Shown piece after piece: positions 12,223-24,945 of a stretch of DNA of 64,000 nucleotides. This DNA comes from Hsuehochloa calcarea (lineage: Eukaryota > Streptophyta > Magnoliopsida > Poales > Poaceae). Below the pieces are notes generated by a model, which did no database searches, was not told the origin of the DNA, and was given only the letters and a program-made list of their open reading frames with translations. The translations under genes and the position numbers were made by a program. Location of the stretch: assembly GCA_036346395.1 (NCBI GenBank), contig CM070611.1, positions 21,276,473 through 21,340,472 on the forward strand, read 5' to 3'. Numbering within the stretch: the first letter of the stretch is position 1; each line of letters opens with the position of its first letter.

Positions 12223-13850
12223 TTGAAGAGCGTGACCAAGTCACATGTGTCTACACGCAATGCGTCGGAGAGGGTTGAAATACCAAAGAAAATTGAAGGT
12301 ATCCCCAATCCCATCCAGATGCCTTACAATAAAAGAACGAGAACTCCGGCCCCTCGAATCCCAAGTAACCAGGTACACCTAGCGAAAAAGATAAGAAAAA
12401 CTTGACACACTCGATCACTGAAGTTCCCGGTAATCAGAAGGGGAGCCTGTTGAGACCTGGCACCAGTGTGGAACCTTCAGTAAAAGGCATACCGGATTTG
12501 AATATTCCCAATGAGGGAGACATCAGCATGGATGTGTGCGCACACATCAGAGCTAAAAAACTAAAGGGACTTGGCACCACAATAGAAAGCATTGGTGAAC
12601 AAGTAGAAGTATTAGAAGTACCGCCCCACGAAGAAATAGCTATAAATTATGTGACCACGGGGAGAATCTATGAATAGAACAATAGTCAATGTCGATATTT
12701 ATTTTGCAAAGAAAATTACCACAATCATCGATCTTGATCGAGAGCCCAGACGTCAATGAATGTAAGAAAAGATCAGATTGGGAAGATGGAAGAAGACAAT
12801 AGAAGCAAAATTATTATCTCTGAATAAAAGAGAGTTGTTTGGGCCTATAAGGCGCACACCTCCTCATGTGCATCCGGTAGGACATAAGTGGGTATTTTTT
12901 CGAAAGAGAAAAATAAAAACAATGAAGTTGTAAGACATAAAGTAAGGCTTGTTGCACAAGGTTGCACTCAATTACCAGGAGTCGATTATGAAGAAACTTA
13001 TTCCCCGGTCATAAGCAGCACTACCTTTAGATATTTAATCTCAATGGCAATAAACTTGAATTTAGAAATGAAATTGATGGATGTGGTAACTGCATACCTT
13101 TATGGGAACTTCGATTCGGACATTTATATGAAGGTACCTGAATGTATCCCTGTCCCGAACCAAGACATAGCAAATAGAAATCTATACAGTGTGCAACTCA
13201 AAAAGTCACTGTATGGACTAAAGCAATTAGGCAGAATGTGGTATAATCGCTTAAGCGACTTTCTCTTCAAGAAAGGCTACATGAATAATGAGGATTGTCC
13301 CTGTGTTTTTATACGGCGATCGCAGGATGGATTCTGTATAATCTCAATATATATAGATGATCTGAATATCATCGGGGTCCTGGAAGATATTATGAAAGCA
13401 AGCTCTTATCTGGAGTCAGAGTTCGAAATGAAAGACTTGGGTAAAACAAAATATTGTCTAGGCTTGCAGCTTGAGCATACCCCTGAAGGGATTTTAGTAC
13501 ATCAGTCAACCTACACTCAGAAAGTGTTAGAACGGGTCGGCTTTGAAAAGGTATATCCTTCGAAAGTGCTGATGGTCGGGAGATCCTTGCAGCAGGACAA
13601 GGACCCGTACAGACCTAAAGAAGAGGGGAGAAAGTCCAGGATCGAATTCTCGTACTTGAGTGCAATAGGAGCACTCATGTATTTAGCAAATTGTACTAGA
13701 CTGGAAATTACATTTGCCGTGAACCTACTAGCAAGGTATAATGCAGAACCCACCAAAAGGTATTGGCAGGGAATAAAAGGACATCTTTCGATACCTCCAA
13801 GGAAGCAAAGATGTTGGCCTATTCTACATAAAGAACCAAGGCCTAACTAA
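12223..13850 (+). pseudogene. Copia reverse transcriptase remnant
   Basis: Codons 12888-13850 form one open stretch of 320 residues of the RVT_2 family: ..VRLVAQGCTQLPGVDYEETY.., ..MDVVTAYLYG.. with the first catalytic Asp, ..KSLYGLKQ.., and ..YIDDL.. for the active-site pair. Upstream, 12223-12677 encodes the poorly conserved linker between integrase and RT. The family copies element RNA into cDNA. Stops flank the open part, so it is a fragment of a polyprotein. Confidence 0.88.
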
Positions 13851-14357
13851 GACTGGCTATGCAAATGTTGGGTACCTATCAGACCCACATACAGCTAAGT
13901 CGCAAACAGTCTATGTATTTCTATGTGGTGGAACTTTAATTTCATGAAAATTGTCTAAGCAAAGTCTTGTATCTACTTCGACGAACCACTCGGAAATCAT
14001 AGTACTGTACGAGGCCTCACAGGAATGTTCTTGGCTTCGACGGATGATTCACCACATCCAGTAGTCATGTGGATTGAATATCGCACAAACCCCCACTGTT
14101 ATATATGAGATAATGCAGCTTGTGTTGTACAAGTGCAGATGGGTTATGTGAAGAGTCCTCTCACTAAGCATATCAACTCCAAGTTCTTCTATGCTCATGA
14201 ATTGCAAAAGATGGACGAAATTAAAGTACTGCATACTAAGTTATGTGAAAATCCTGCAGATTTATTCACTAGGTCACTTCCAGCGTCTAGCTTTGAAAGA
14301 TGCATACGTGGAATTGGAATGATGAGACTTAGAGAAGTGCAAAATTCAAGGGGATAA
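13851..14357 (+). pseudogene. Copia RNase H remnant
   Basis: Discontinuous frames carry the copia RNase H end: ..SRKSTSG-like decay, ..TNHSEI.., then the open stretch 14133-14357 with ..GYVKSPLTKHINSKFF.. and ..ADLFTRSLP.. . A homologous stretch is found at 42485-42890 in another copia remnant. Confidence 0.8.
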
Positions 14358-14609
14358 TCTTCATGAACTCTTTATTAAAGTTTGATCATGAAGATCGACT
14401 ACCCAAAGAATAAAGATTAAATAAAATAGGGTGGATTGTACCCTTTTTCCCTTGACGAGTTTTTCTGAAGTTTCCCAGCTAAGGTTTTTAATGAGGCAAT
14501 TCGTGCAGTGCTGCAGAACGTGTATCATGTTTCTCTAAAAGTTTTCCCACTGGATTTTTATGGATTTTTGATGAGATATGAACATGATGGATGAGTGCCC
14601 AAGGGAGAG

Positions 14610-14863
14610 TGTCAAGAAATCGGGCCCAGGCTGGGAGTCCTGGCCCAAGGTGGGCTCCTCAGCCATGCTAGCCTATATAAAGGAGGGGGACCCCAACCAT
14701 TGTACTACAGTTTTAAGAAGAGCGATAAAGAGAAGCCAGAAGTCCACTCATATCTATATGTTCAATTTACTATTCTGTTCTTCTGTTCTTGCATTGTTCT
14801 TACAATTCTAAGTTTGTCTACGAGGTAATCGCTCAGATTGGACTCGCCAGCGACGGTTCCTCA
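14610..14863 (+). repeat. Copia 3' LTR
   Basis: It begins TGTCAAGAAATCGGG right after a purine-rich tract (CAAGGGAGAG, 14600-14609) that fits a polypurine tract, and ends GGTTCCTCA. It contains a TATA box (CTATATAAAGG near 14672). Confidence 0.85.
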
Positions 14864-15114
14864 AAAGGATTTTGGTCCATTCCGTGAAGAGGAGAGAGAA
14901 AAAATAGAAGGAAGCAAGAGGAAGAGGGGAAGGGCAGAGCCACGTTAGTGCCATATCAGCATGCAATGCCTGCTTGGGTTGATTTTGACATAGATGATCC
15001 ACTTAGATATCTCCACGGGTACAAACGAATCTCTCCATCTGTCAAGCTAATCGACTTAGTTGATCTCACCACAGAAGTTTAGGACCATGCCATGCAATTT
15101 ACTCTTATATTCTA
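14864..15114. other. Short spacer, nothing recognised
   Basis: No coding or repeat signal. By the nesting model it is the original flank on the left of the Mutator-like element. Confidence 0.3.
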
Positions 15115-15175
15115 GAGAAAATTACTCTTATAGCACTTTTTTGGCAACTTTTTGTTCGTACCACTTTTTTCACCT

Positions 15176-15671
15176 TCCTCAAATGGAGTAGCACTTAATA
15201 ACAAGGGTAAAACTACAGTTCGTGTGTCCGACGAGAGTAAAGAAATCAGATGCCCTTATCCACATGAACCACATCGACTAAACACCCCTAACCACGCATT
15301 CCTCTCCCAGTGCTTGCCTCCCGCTGCTGCGTTCTCTCTCTCTTCCGAGCATCGCATTGGCTTTGATCGAACTGCTTCCAGTATCGATGAGCTGCAGTGG
15401 TCCTGCTTCTATCCCAACCACTGGCTAGAGCTCACTGTCATTCCTGCTCGACAAGGCCATCCGCCACAGCCATATCTTGTGCTTAGATCTCTCCTTGCCA
15501 GGAGCTCGTCAGATCTAGCGAGGCCAAGGCCAAAGGAGGTGGGGAGGCGGATGGTGAGTGGAGGGCCAGCGACGAGGCGACATTGTGAGGTGGAGGCATG
15601 GAAACGGGCTAGCTGCCGCTGCCCCCTCCTCGGTGCCTAGTTTGTTCTAGCCCCTTTCCTATTTTGTTGTT
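15176..15671 (+). other. Left interior of the Mutator-like element
   Basis: A GC-richer stretch (15300-15640) encodes a 162-codon ORF at 15152-15640 with no recognisable family. It could be captured gene sequence, as Mutator elements often carry, but no exon structure or motif supports that. Confidence 0.3.
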
Positions 15672-15931
15672 GATTTGTCTCGGCTGTTGCATCTTTGTTA
15701 CAAAAATGTTGCAACAATTATTTTCGAATATTGTCATTGTTAGTTTCAAATGTTGTAGTTTTGTAACATCATATATTTGTTTTGATTGGGATATTTGAAC
15801 TAGATTTGTCTCAATTGGTTCATCTTTGTTACAAAAATGTTGTAACAATTATTTTCGAATGTTGTCGCTGTTAGTTTCAAATGTTGCAGTTTTGTAACAT
15901 CATATGTTTGTTTTGATTAGGATATTTGAAC
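15672..15931. repeat. Tandem duplication, 131 bp x 2
   Basis: Copy 1 is 15672-15802 and copy 2 is 15803-15931. Both contain CATCTTTGTTACAAAAATGT and GTTTTGTAACATCATAT, with scattered substitutions. They lie inside the Mutator-like element. Confidence 0.9.
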
Positions 15932-16149
15932 AAGTTTTAAAACATATATACGTTTAGTATTAATGAGTTCATCCATTTTGGGATGAGAAGATGATATCCC
16001 GCATTTTTTCTTTTTTCTAGACACCGCACTGTTATTTGCATTTTTGTTGCACAAGTCGATCACAATTGTTGCACATATTGGTTGTCGAATATTGATGAAT
16101 CTATGAATAGTTGTACATTCATAAACATTATTGCATATGAGAAGGTGAT

Positions 16150-16876
16150 TATGTTGATCACAACTCCACGGGAGTGGAGGAGGTCCCCAATCCTTGAGGA
16201 GGACGGGCATGAGAGTGAACATTATCATGAGTGTTCACTCAAGCTATACTGGTATATGCGAAAGAAGTACATGTGGACATATAGTGTAGAGATGCATTGT
16301 ATGAAAAGTATTTGATGTGAGTATATGAGAATAAAGAGAAGATAATTGAAGAATTGAGCATAAAAATAAAGAAAAAAGAACAATTGATATTGATGATAAT
16401 ATTGTTTACTCTTGATTAAACATTTTTTATTGTTTATTATTATGCTTGCTGAGTTGTGAACTCACATTGCTCTACTATTGTTTTTAGGTGACCGTTGATG
16501 ACGTTGGTCATGGGAAGGGCTAGCACTCACTTGGATTTACGCCATTTACTCAATCACAAGAACTATTGATCATGAGATAGTTTATTAGTGTGATAAATTA
16601 CTATTGGAAATAGATATTATTGCTTAGTCTTAGTTGATTATTTATTAAACATATCTGATTGGTTTGGTTATGCGTTGATCTTTGTTTATTATTGTGGCAT
16701 GCTTCCTATGAATTAATTATCCATGATTTCTTTTTAGTTAACCTTGTGTTATTATGACCTGTGCACATGTTTTATCTTTGATATGTTTACTGTATTTTTA
16801 TGATGATTGTTGTTAGAATTGATAGCTAGGTTAGTTTAGTTGCATTCTGGGCTCCATGTTGGGCCGGGGTATTACA
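16150..16876 (-). mobile_element. LTR relic, TGTAATACCCC family
   Basis: On the minus strand it starts TGTAATACCCCGGCCCAACA at 16876. The next bases resemble the start of the LTR at 63479 (..CCCAACAT.GAGCC.AGAAT..). An internal block CTTGCTGAGT..GAACTCAC..TTTTAGGTGA is shared with 5158-5788. The left limit is approximate. Confidence 0.5.
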
Positions 16877-18190
16877 GTAAAATACCTCATGAAGATGCTC
16901 ATCATGAAGATAAAAACCCCAGCAACTTAATATGCGCATATTACAATGATGGGAATGAGGAATGGCCAAGAATCTTTTATTTAGGAAATGATAAAAATCT
17001 GATTAACACTGAGATACCCCCAATTTGGAGGATATGGGAGAAAATTTGTCGACAAACACTTTGCCTCTAGAATGGATAAAGTTTTCTCTTACGAGAACAC
17101 GTATCCGGAACCAAAGTCCATGACCGATCGCTTGAAGCGTTCATATCGAGTCACATAATGAAAGCATATGAGGCTGAACCATAATTGCTAAATAAAAATC
17201 TTGGAACCAGCTAATTCAGACTTGATGAGTCATTATGAATATAATAAAGTGGTAAAAGCTATAGTTCAAAGGTCCCTGTAGAGACTGTTACTCTCCTATT
17301 ATAAATGAAATAATGTTTCGTTGCATAATAATTCTGGCAAATGACATGAACAAATAAATAAAATATATAGTTAATGGTTTCTGAAAATCCTTAACGAGAT
17401 CCTTGAAAGACTCAAAATTCTTAGAAAAGGAAACAAAATCGCAATATATAGAAAACTCAAATCCAATAGTCTCTTACCTATAGTAAGAGCATCTCTGGGA
17501 AGAGAAAGCATCTCACTGAAGGAAACTTATCTTACTAGTCGATCTCTTAATCACGCCAATGATCATATGATCCCTAGAAGTGAACAAAGACCCATCAAAA
17601 CCTGAAAGAATGTAACGAGGAACCTAAAGATCAGAAGTGCGCTAAATAAGCACCCATAAAGTGCATCTTCCACAAGAAATTAATGGAATGGTGGTTTCCT
17701 ATAGTACCATGAAGGTACAACATACATTGGTGATATTAGCAATTAATCCCCTAAATACCAACACTAAGACTGGTTATATTTTAATCTAGAGTGGTACAAT
17801 TATACGTTATAGTTCTGCAGAACAGACTATTGGTTGTAATTTTAACCACCAAGAGATAGTTACAAAATATTACGACCTTAAAATGTTTTGATAAATCGTA
17901 TCCAAAAGGCATACGACTTTGCAACTAATATTACCCCATATCCTCTGTAAGGATAATCTACTTGTGTTGCACAACCAAATAGTGGTATTTGATAAGTTAA
18001 GTATGTTACTCCCGAATAATATTTATCCAAAAATCTCTACATGAGTAATATGATATTTGTATGTAAAACTAAGAACTATGATAATCCAGTAGATTTTATT
18101 AGCATATCCTTGCCTATATTCATTTTCAAAAAATATGTATGAAAGACATTAGAGAAATAAGACTTCAACAGAAGTTGCCTTCATGGGGAG
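16877..18190 (+). mobile_element. Left remnant of a retroelement interrupted by the gypsy element
   Basis: AT-rich, fully broken frames; no protein domain can be named. It is placed here because the gypsy LTR at 18191 interrupts it and copia RNase H sequence resumes at 42210 on the other side, with the flanking pentamers GGGAG and GGGAT differing at one base. The copia identity of this left part is inference from position. Confidence 0.4.
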
Positions 18191-19037
18191 TGACGAGGAT
18201 CTAATAATCATCATTTTATCTTTTATCTATAATTCTTATTATGGGTAAATATGATGTCACATAGTCCCCAGAAGTACCCCTTATATTTACAAGGGAGAGA
18301 CCTACCAAGTGATTGTAAGATCTTCTACGATCACCCCATAGTCGTAAGTCTTACTACGACTATGTCATGGTCGTAAGTCCTTCTACGACCACTATCTGGT
18401 CGTAAGTCTTTCTACGACCACTACCTAGTCGTAAGTCCTTCTACGACTATTGCACAGTCGTAAGCTCTACTACGACTTATACCCAGTCGTAAGTCATACT
18501 ACGACCAAGTAAATCACGACCACCTTATAATCAAACCTACAAGCGAGTGGGTCCAATTGATTAAGGAACTGAACGGTCCATCGCACTACTATTACGGGTA
18601 GTAATAGTGCTTAAATACCCCATTACCTCACGAATGATAATCGCGGGACGGCGTGAAGAAGCCAATGCGCGGTAATTATCGCCATCATCGCCCATTATCG
18701 CTCAATTAAGGCGCCTCTTCCGCAGACAAAACGGCTACTTCTTCACGACTATATAAAGACATCAATCGAGGGTGAAAGGGGAGGGCGAGTCAAAGGGCGA
18801 AACAGAGCGGGTCAAGGAGAAACACAAGTACTGTTCTCTGTAATAGTCTTAGCTTCTTGCTTGATCATCGAGAATACAGTCAATACCATACACACACAGG
18901 AGTAGGGTTGTTATTCTCCCAGGAGAAGGCCTGAACCTGTCTAAACATCCCGTGTCAACCACTCTGCGTGATTTCATCTTTAGGAGACCCCCCGAATCAA
19001 ATAATCTTTACGTAAGATCGGTTCTAATACACCGACA
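18191..19037 (+). repeat. Gypsy 5' LTR
   Basis: TG..CA ended. It contains the hairpin array (18310-18507), a TATA box TATATAAAG (18750-18758), and downstream sequence identical in position to the 3' LTR. By eye the two LTRs differ by scattered substitutions and single-base indels. Confidence 0.93.
18310..18507. repeat. Array of seven hairpin units in 5' LTR
   Basis: Seven units of about 24 bp at about 31-bp spacing follow the form T(A/G)GTCGTAAG-N5-CTACGAC(C/T)A, each able to pair GTCGTA with TACGAC. The first unit is a compensated variant (GATTGTAAG..CTACGATC). They lie upstream of the LTR TATA box, in the U3 part. Confidence 0.93.
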
Positions 19038-19038
19038 G

Positions 19039-19057
19039 TTGGCGCCGACCGTGGGGA
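19039..19057 (+). other. Gypsy primer-binding site
   Basis: TTGGCGCCGACCGTGGGGA begins two bases after the LTR end (ACCGACA-G). The TGGCGCC..GGGG form is typical of Tat-lineage rice gypsy elements; it pairs with a host tRNA 3' end to prime minus-strand DNA. Confidence 0.85.
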
Positions 19058-19101
19058 TCTTCCGGTAATCTCTTGTCAACATACTCTCTTTTTCCAATCT
19101 C

Positions 19102-21442
19102 ATGCAATCATGGCGTGAGAATGGAACGAGGAGAACTGGTTTGACTTGGCGACACGCAAACGTCGACATGGATGCGGTGCCGACTACGAGCCGAGTGATG
19201 CATCCGCTGATGGTGATGTTGCCTCCGGAGATCATTCTCCAGGAAACCATCCCATCAATGGAGTTGAGGAGGGATCCTTATCCCCCACAACGATACGTCC
19301 AACAGAGGAGCCAATTCCCTCAAAGGACAAGGGTCAATCTGACCAGAACCGCACCCAGGAGGACTCACGACACGACGAGAGTTTTTCCTCCAAGTGTCCA
19401 AGTCCCCCTCAGGCGGTCCGACCTGGTGAGACAAGTTCTGAGAGCCACCATTCCAGGACTCCACCAACATCTGGTGATCCTCTCTCTCAGGGTAACTCCA
19501 GAGAGGGTGGGATCAAGCATGCTTTTCCTGCAAATTCGACCGTCTCTCCGCAGATCTCATTTGCGGACGGAGACAGTTATAACCCAGAGTTCCCCTACCT
19601 GGAGGGGATTGCTCCAAGTCGCCAGATGGTGTCTCTCGAGCACTCCTCAAGCGGGGAGGCCTCGAGCGCAAGTGAGAATCATCAACGGGAGGTCTTCGTC
19701 CTTCCTCAAATCGTGGTCACCTCATGGAGGCCGAGATAGGAACACTCCCGAAGATCACACTGCGCCCCTCGTGGTAATGGCAAGGGCACCACCGTGACAG
19801 ACGTAACCAACACTGATGAGCGAGGAAATCCTCGACATTCTCGCACTCCATTGAGAAGGCATCAAGGATCTGATGAGGAGAATTTTGAGGCCATCCGACG
19901 GAAGAAGATTGCAGCCCAGAAGAATCTACCAGGGCGCATTCAACATCAGTCGAAGGAGGTACAAGAACTCCAGGACATCAACGACTTGCTCGAAAATCCC
20001 AATCAAGAGCTTGCTCGAACGCGTGGTACGATCTCTTTTGTCAAGAGATTGCACAAAGGCTTGAACCGTGATGACAAGACTGAAAGTACCTCGTCGACAT
20101 CATTCAGGTAGTCGTAGCAATGCGACTTCCTCAGCTACCAGTCAATCAAATATTTCACCACGTAAAAATCGACATGGTCATAAGCCGCATCGATCCCCTA
20201 CTCGGAGAAATACATTTTGATTGGCTGATGATCAAGAAACCCCTCGGAGAGGTGATCATTCACCACTTCGACAAAGAAATCCACAACGGATGGAGTACGA
20301 GGAGTATTCCTCGTGAGAGTCAAGCCTACTACGTGACAAAGTCACTGTTGTCGGGTATCGTCAGATACGATCACCGGTGACATTAACCCTTCTTTCCCGC
20401 AAAGAAGGCGTCAAGAAGTAATTACGGATGCCGCATTTTCGCCGACCTTCGAAAGCGATTCACGCCACCTCATTTTCGACCAAAGGAACATGGAGAAGTT
20501 TGATGGATCTCAAAATCCCATTGAATTTCTTCATATCTATACAACAGCTGTTCGAGTAGCAGGAGGAGGAGAGCATGTAATGACGAATTACCGTCCGACT
20601 GTGCTTGAAGGATCCGCTCGATCGTGGTTATTAAACCAACCACTCGAGTCGATCTACTCTTGGCAACACCTCTGCGATCTTCTACAGGTGAATTTCAAGG
20701 CACATACAATCGCCCTGGGAAGGAAGACGACTTGCACCGGATAAAACAGAACAACAACGAGACTCTGCGTCAATTCATCAAACGCTTTAGTCAGGTTCGT
20801 AACTCAATTCCGAAAATTTCTGACTTATCTGTGATCAGGGCTTTTAAGCAAGGAGTCCGTAGTAGAAGGATAACAGAGGATATTGCTTTGAATCCTCCCA
20901 ACATCTTTCTTAGAGCTCTTCGAGATGGCCGATCGATATGCGATCGCTTCGAGGTCGTCGAGTGGAACAACACTATTGATCGAGAAACGTACACTCCTCG
21001 AGAGCCAGGTGAAGTTGGTAAGGATAAGAAAGCAAAGAAGTCCAAGAAGAAAATAAAAAATCAAAAACCACAAACCAGTGGTTTCAAGGAGGTCTTGGCC
21101 GTGAAAGATAAAGTGCCCCGAACCACCAAGTCGTACCCTGATCAAGGCAAAGGTAAGCGCCCTGATCGTAGGAACGACAAACCAAGGTGGTGTCCTTTTC
21201 ATAAAAAGGAAGGATATGACCTCCGCAACTGCCGAGTTTTCCAAAGAAAGCTCGAGGACTACTACAACGGCAAAGGGTCACTCCCCACTCTCGAGCAAGT
21301 AGGGAATACGAGTGGCCAAAAGTCATCGGAGGATGATGAAGAGATGCCGTTCCAAGATCCACAACATACCGTAAAGCATATCTACGGAGGATCATCGACA
21401 TACGAGTCTAAACGACAACTCAAAGTCACGGACGAGAGGTAA
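19102..21442 (+). pseudogene. Gypsy gag (Tat type), frameshifted
   Basis: The N-terminal part lies at 19100-20110. The frame 19146-19739 (rich in S, P, E, D) looks more like a gag N-terminus than the overlapping, R-rich frame 19102-19797. The capsid-like domain starts near 20490 (..MEKFDGSQNPIEFLHIY.., ..ARSWLLNQP..), shifts frame near 20700, and continues in 20624-21442 (..NNNETLRQFIKRFSQVRN.., ..VIRAFKQGV..). A lysine-rich segment follows (21020-21070), then a C-x2-H..C finger (W-C-P-F-H-K-K-E-G-Y-D-L-R-N-C) typical of Tat gag. Gag assembles the cytoplasmic particle. At least two frameshifts break it here. Confidence 0.85.
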
Positions 21443-23976
21443 ACTCTATAGATGCTCCTCTTGTCAATAACTTACCGAAGTGGTCGGAAATTACCATTTC
21501 TTTCGAGAAGGGTGATTGTCCGATCACTTCGAATCGATCAGGTCGATATCCGATTGTGGTCGAACCCACCATCAACAACTGTCGGGTCAATCGAGTGTTA
21601 GTTGATGGTGGCGATTCCTTGAATATACTATTTACTAATGCCCAGACGAAATGCAAGTACCCAGACAAAGGTAAGACCGATGACGATACTCTTTTCATGG
21701 AATCGCATGGGGTCTTCGCTGCACCCATTGGCCAAGTTTCTCTTCCTTTAACATTTGGCTCACCAAATAATTTCGGGGATCGAGAAAGTTTCCTTTGATG
21801 TGGTCGATTTCGATCACGCATATAACGCCATACTCGGACGACCAACTTTGGCAAAATTCTTAATGGCTACTCATTATGAGTATCAATGTCTTAAGATGCC
21901 AGTCCCAAAGGAGTGATCACAATTCATTGTGATAAAAGATGGCGATAATCTGACCGTCGATCCTCGAGATGGTTGGCCAAATACCAACTCGAGATGAAAG
22001 TCGACCGACTAGCAAGTCGGGCTTCAAAGTCGCACCAAAGCCGAATGACCAAGTCAAAGAGGTTCCTCCGACGCAGAGAAACCCTCAAGACTGCTCGCAT
22101 TGGGGAGACTTCCAACCCCAAATAGGAAGACGCCTCATCGCCTTCCTCCGAGCTAACGCAGATGTCTTCGCGTGGCAAGCATCCGACATGCCCGAGTCCC
22201 GGGAGGTGATCGAGCACATGCTAGCTTTACTACCGATAAAGTACCGTAAAACAAAAATTACGAGATTTGCCCCGATCGACGAGATGCTATAAAATCGAAT
22301 TGATAAGCTACTTAAAGCGGGCTTTATAAGAGAAGTCAACCGCCCAGTGGTTGGCTAACCTGTAATGGTCAAAAGTCAAACGGCAAATGGCGATGTGCGA
22401 GACTTTACCGATCTTAATAAAGCTTGTCCAAAAGATGATTTTCCTTTACCTCAGACGATCGGTTGGTTGATTCTACCGCAGTTGTGAAATATTAAGTTTT
22501 TAGATGCATATTCTGGATATCACCAGATCAATATGTGTCTAAACGATGAAGAAAAGACCGCATTCATTACACCATTTGGTACCTTTTGCTATGTCAAAAT
22601 GCCATTTGGTCTAAAAAATGCCGGTGCTTCTTTTCAACGCTTAATGCAATCGACTTTTTCATCTCAATTAGGCCAGAATCTGGAAGCCTATGTTGATGAT
22701 CTAGTCGTAAAAAGCATTAAGAAATTTAATCATATCACTGACCTGCAAGAAACATTCGACAACCTCAGAAAGCACCACTTAAAACTTAATTCCGAGAAGT
22801 GTGTGTTTCGAATTTTCTCAGGAAAATTGCTTGGATTCCTAGTATCTGAACGAGGAATCGAAGCAAATCCTGAGAAAATAAAGGCCATCCTCCAGATGTG
22901 TCCTCCGACCACAAAAAAGGAAGTCCAGAAGCTCACTGGGTGCATGGCGGCTTTAAGTCGTTTCATCGCACGACTAGGAGAAAAAGGACTACTTTTCTTT
23001 AAACTTCTCAGGAGACATGAAGGTTTTGAGTGGTCGAACGAGGCAAACACTGCCTTCGAGGATGTCAAGAGGTACCTTTCGAGTGCTCCTGTTCTGGTTT
23101 CTCCAAAGCCAGAAGAGACGCTCTTAATTTACATAGCTGCCACGCCACAGCAAACAAGCGCGAGATTGGTCGTAGAACGCCAAAGCGCATAACGACCGGT
23201 TTACTACGTCGGAAGTTTTACACGCCTAAGGAGCGTTACCCTCAGTCCAAAACTTCTATATGCCCTCCTCATGTCTTCGATGAAGCTGCGGCATTATTTT
23301 CAGCGCACAAAATAGTGTCTGCGTCTCGAGTTTCCTTTGGGAGCGATCCTCCATAATAAGGAAACAATGGGACGCATGGCAAAATGGTCATCGAACTTGG
23401 GAGTTCGACCTCCATTCGTGTCCCGAACGGCCATAAAATCCCGGATCTTGGCGGACTTTGTCGCCGAATGGACAAATCTCGAACTCGCTCAGATCCCAAA
23501 GACGATTCCCACCATGGATGATGTACTTTGACGGGTCACTTACTTTAAGTGGCTCTGGGTCGGGTGGTCCCGTATCTCCTACGGAGAAACCTTAAAGTAT
23601 GCCATACAATTAAACTTTCGTGCCACTAACAATGTGGCGAGTACTAAGGTTTGCTAGTCGGCATACGAGTGCGCGAAGCACTCTCGATTCGTCGACTACT
23701 CGTGAGAGGAGACTCTCAACTAGTCGTGAATCAAATCGGAAAGAGTACCGGTGCTCTAGCTCGACAATGGCTCGGTACTTATCAAGCACGTAAGCTAGAA
23801 AAGCATTTTTAGGTTTCGAGGTACAATTCATCCTCGAAAGGATAATTTCCTCGAAGAACCAACTTGCTCTGATGGCTTCTTCCGATCAGATCAATATACC
23901 TAAAAGGAGTTTTCTTAGAGCAACTACCAAAAAGCCGTCTCGGTCGAAGAACCGAGACACCTCCTATTGAGATGGC
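21443..23976 (+). pseudogene. Gypsy protease, reverse transcriptase and RNase H, broken
   Basis: The protease motif VLVDGGDSLNIL is at about 21596-21631. The RT N-terminal part is in 21969-22292 (..NADVFAWQASDMP..). RT continues after a stop near 22290 with ..DFTDLNKACPKDDFPLP.. and then 22533-23192, which has ..ITPFGTFCYVKMPFGLKN.., the catalytic Y-V-D-D near 22690, and ..KLNSEKCVF.. . RNase H sequence starts near 23525 (..YFDGSLTLSGSGS..) and includes ..NFRATNNVA.. . Several stops (22290, 22358, 22486, 23193) make the polyprotein non-functional. Reading stops where copia LTR sequence begins at about 23977; the missing RNase H end suggests a deletion at that junction. Confidence 0.88.
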
Positions 23977-24945
23977 CTCTCCACCTCAACTCCCTAAAGA
24001 CAATTAGGGTTTTGAAACATCAAAAGGCGAGAGAGAGAGAGCTTAGTGGTGCAAACACCACCTCCCCCTATTTATAGTGGAGGCCTAGACTCCTAGGGTT
24101 TGACTCCATTGGGCTCCCTAAGGCCCACTAACAAACGGGTCACACACGCACGCTCGCAAAGCCGCGTCTTTAACCTTTGACCTAAACCGCTTCACCATGC
24201 GCCATGGATTTGCCAATAGGTCACCCTTGTCCATCTTGTGTCACGCTTGAGTCGTTGACTCACCCGCATCGCCAATCGCTCGACCTCAACTCTCCAAGTC
24301 TAGTCCCGATCTTCCTCGCCGCTGACCGTCGTTGACCACCAAGCAACTCGCACAACCATAGACAAGCAAACACGATTCGGGAACAAGTTCTTCACAACTT
24401 GACCCATGTTAGTCAAAACATGTATCATGCAAATCATATGCCATGAAACCAATGACTTTGATCTAACAAAACAACATCGCCACGGTTGGCCGACGCTCAG
24501 GAGTTCACGGTCCGACCGCCCGTGTGAGCGGCCGATCACTTCCATGGCCGGCCGGACCGCTCCTCGTGAGCGGCCGGACCGCCCTTTAGACTTAGCCGAA
24601 ATTCAAGCTCCCAAAATCCAAACCTTCTCGAAACTTTAAACCAATAGAACTTTTCATCGAGGCTCCAAAATCATGAGACCAAGTGCATTGGGATCCCCTT
24701 ACTTGTCTACAACACCTATTTTTGGCCCGGCTCGATTTGAACACTTTTGGTCATCGCCGGTCCGATCACCGGATGGCTTGGTCCGACCGATATGGGACCG
24801 GATCGGATCGCCGGTAAGGACCCGGTCGGACCGCCGAGCAAGAAGCTCAGAACTTTGTCGAAAACGCGTGAAACGACAAACCGTAAACGCCATTGCCAAT
24901 TGTCACATCATCCTAAGATCCGAGCATATCCCCATTAAATCCACA
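23977..24945 (-). repeat. Truncated 3' LTR of the nested copia element
   Basis: It is near-identical to 30423-31394, including TATTTATAGTGGAGGCCTAG and the CGACCTCAACTCTCCAAG block. Only about 970 of 1801 bp remain; the break abuts gypsy pol sequence at 23976. Confidence 0.92.

Larger units (their letters stand above)
7881..14863 (+). mobile_element. Degenerate Ty1/copia retrotransposon
   Basis: Domain order is LTR, leader, gag, protease, integrase, reverse transcriptase, RNase H, LTR, which is copia order (integrase before RT). The 3' LTR is 14610-14863; the 5' LTR matches it from about 7915 to 8069. Coding frames are broken by many stops and frameshifts, so the element is dead. The start of the 5' LTR has diverged or been replaced, and no target duplication could be confirmed. 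Confidence 0.85.

Noticed and set aside
18310..18507. Array of short repeats as a CRISPR-like locus
   Set aside because: The repeats are themselves hairpins with short, similar spacers inside a retrotransposon LTR of a plant genome; no cas-like genes.
19102..19797. 231-codon arginine-rich ORF as the gypsy gag start
   Set aside because: The overlapping frame 19146-19739 has the acidic, S/P-rich composition expected of a gag N-terminus; the arginine-rich frame looks like its shifted shadow. Not fully settled because of frameshifts.
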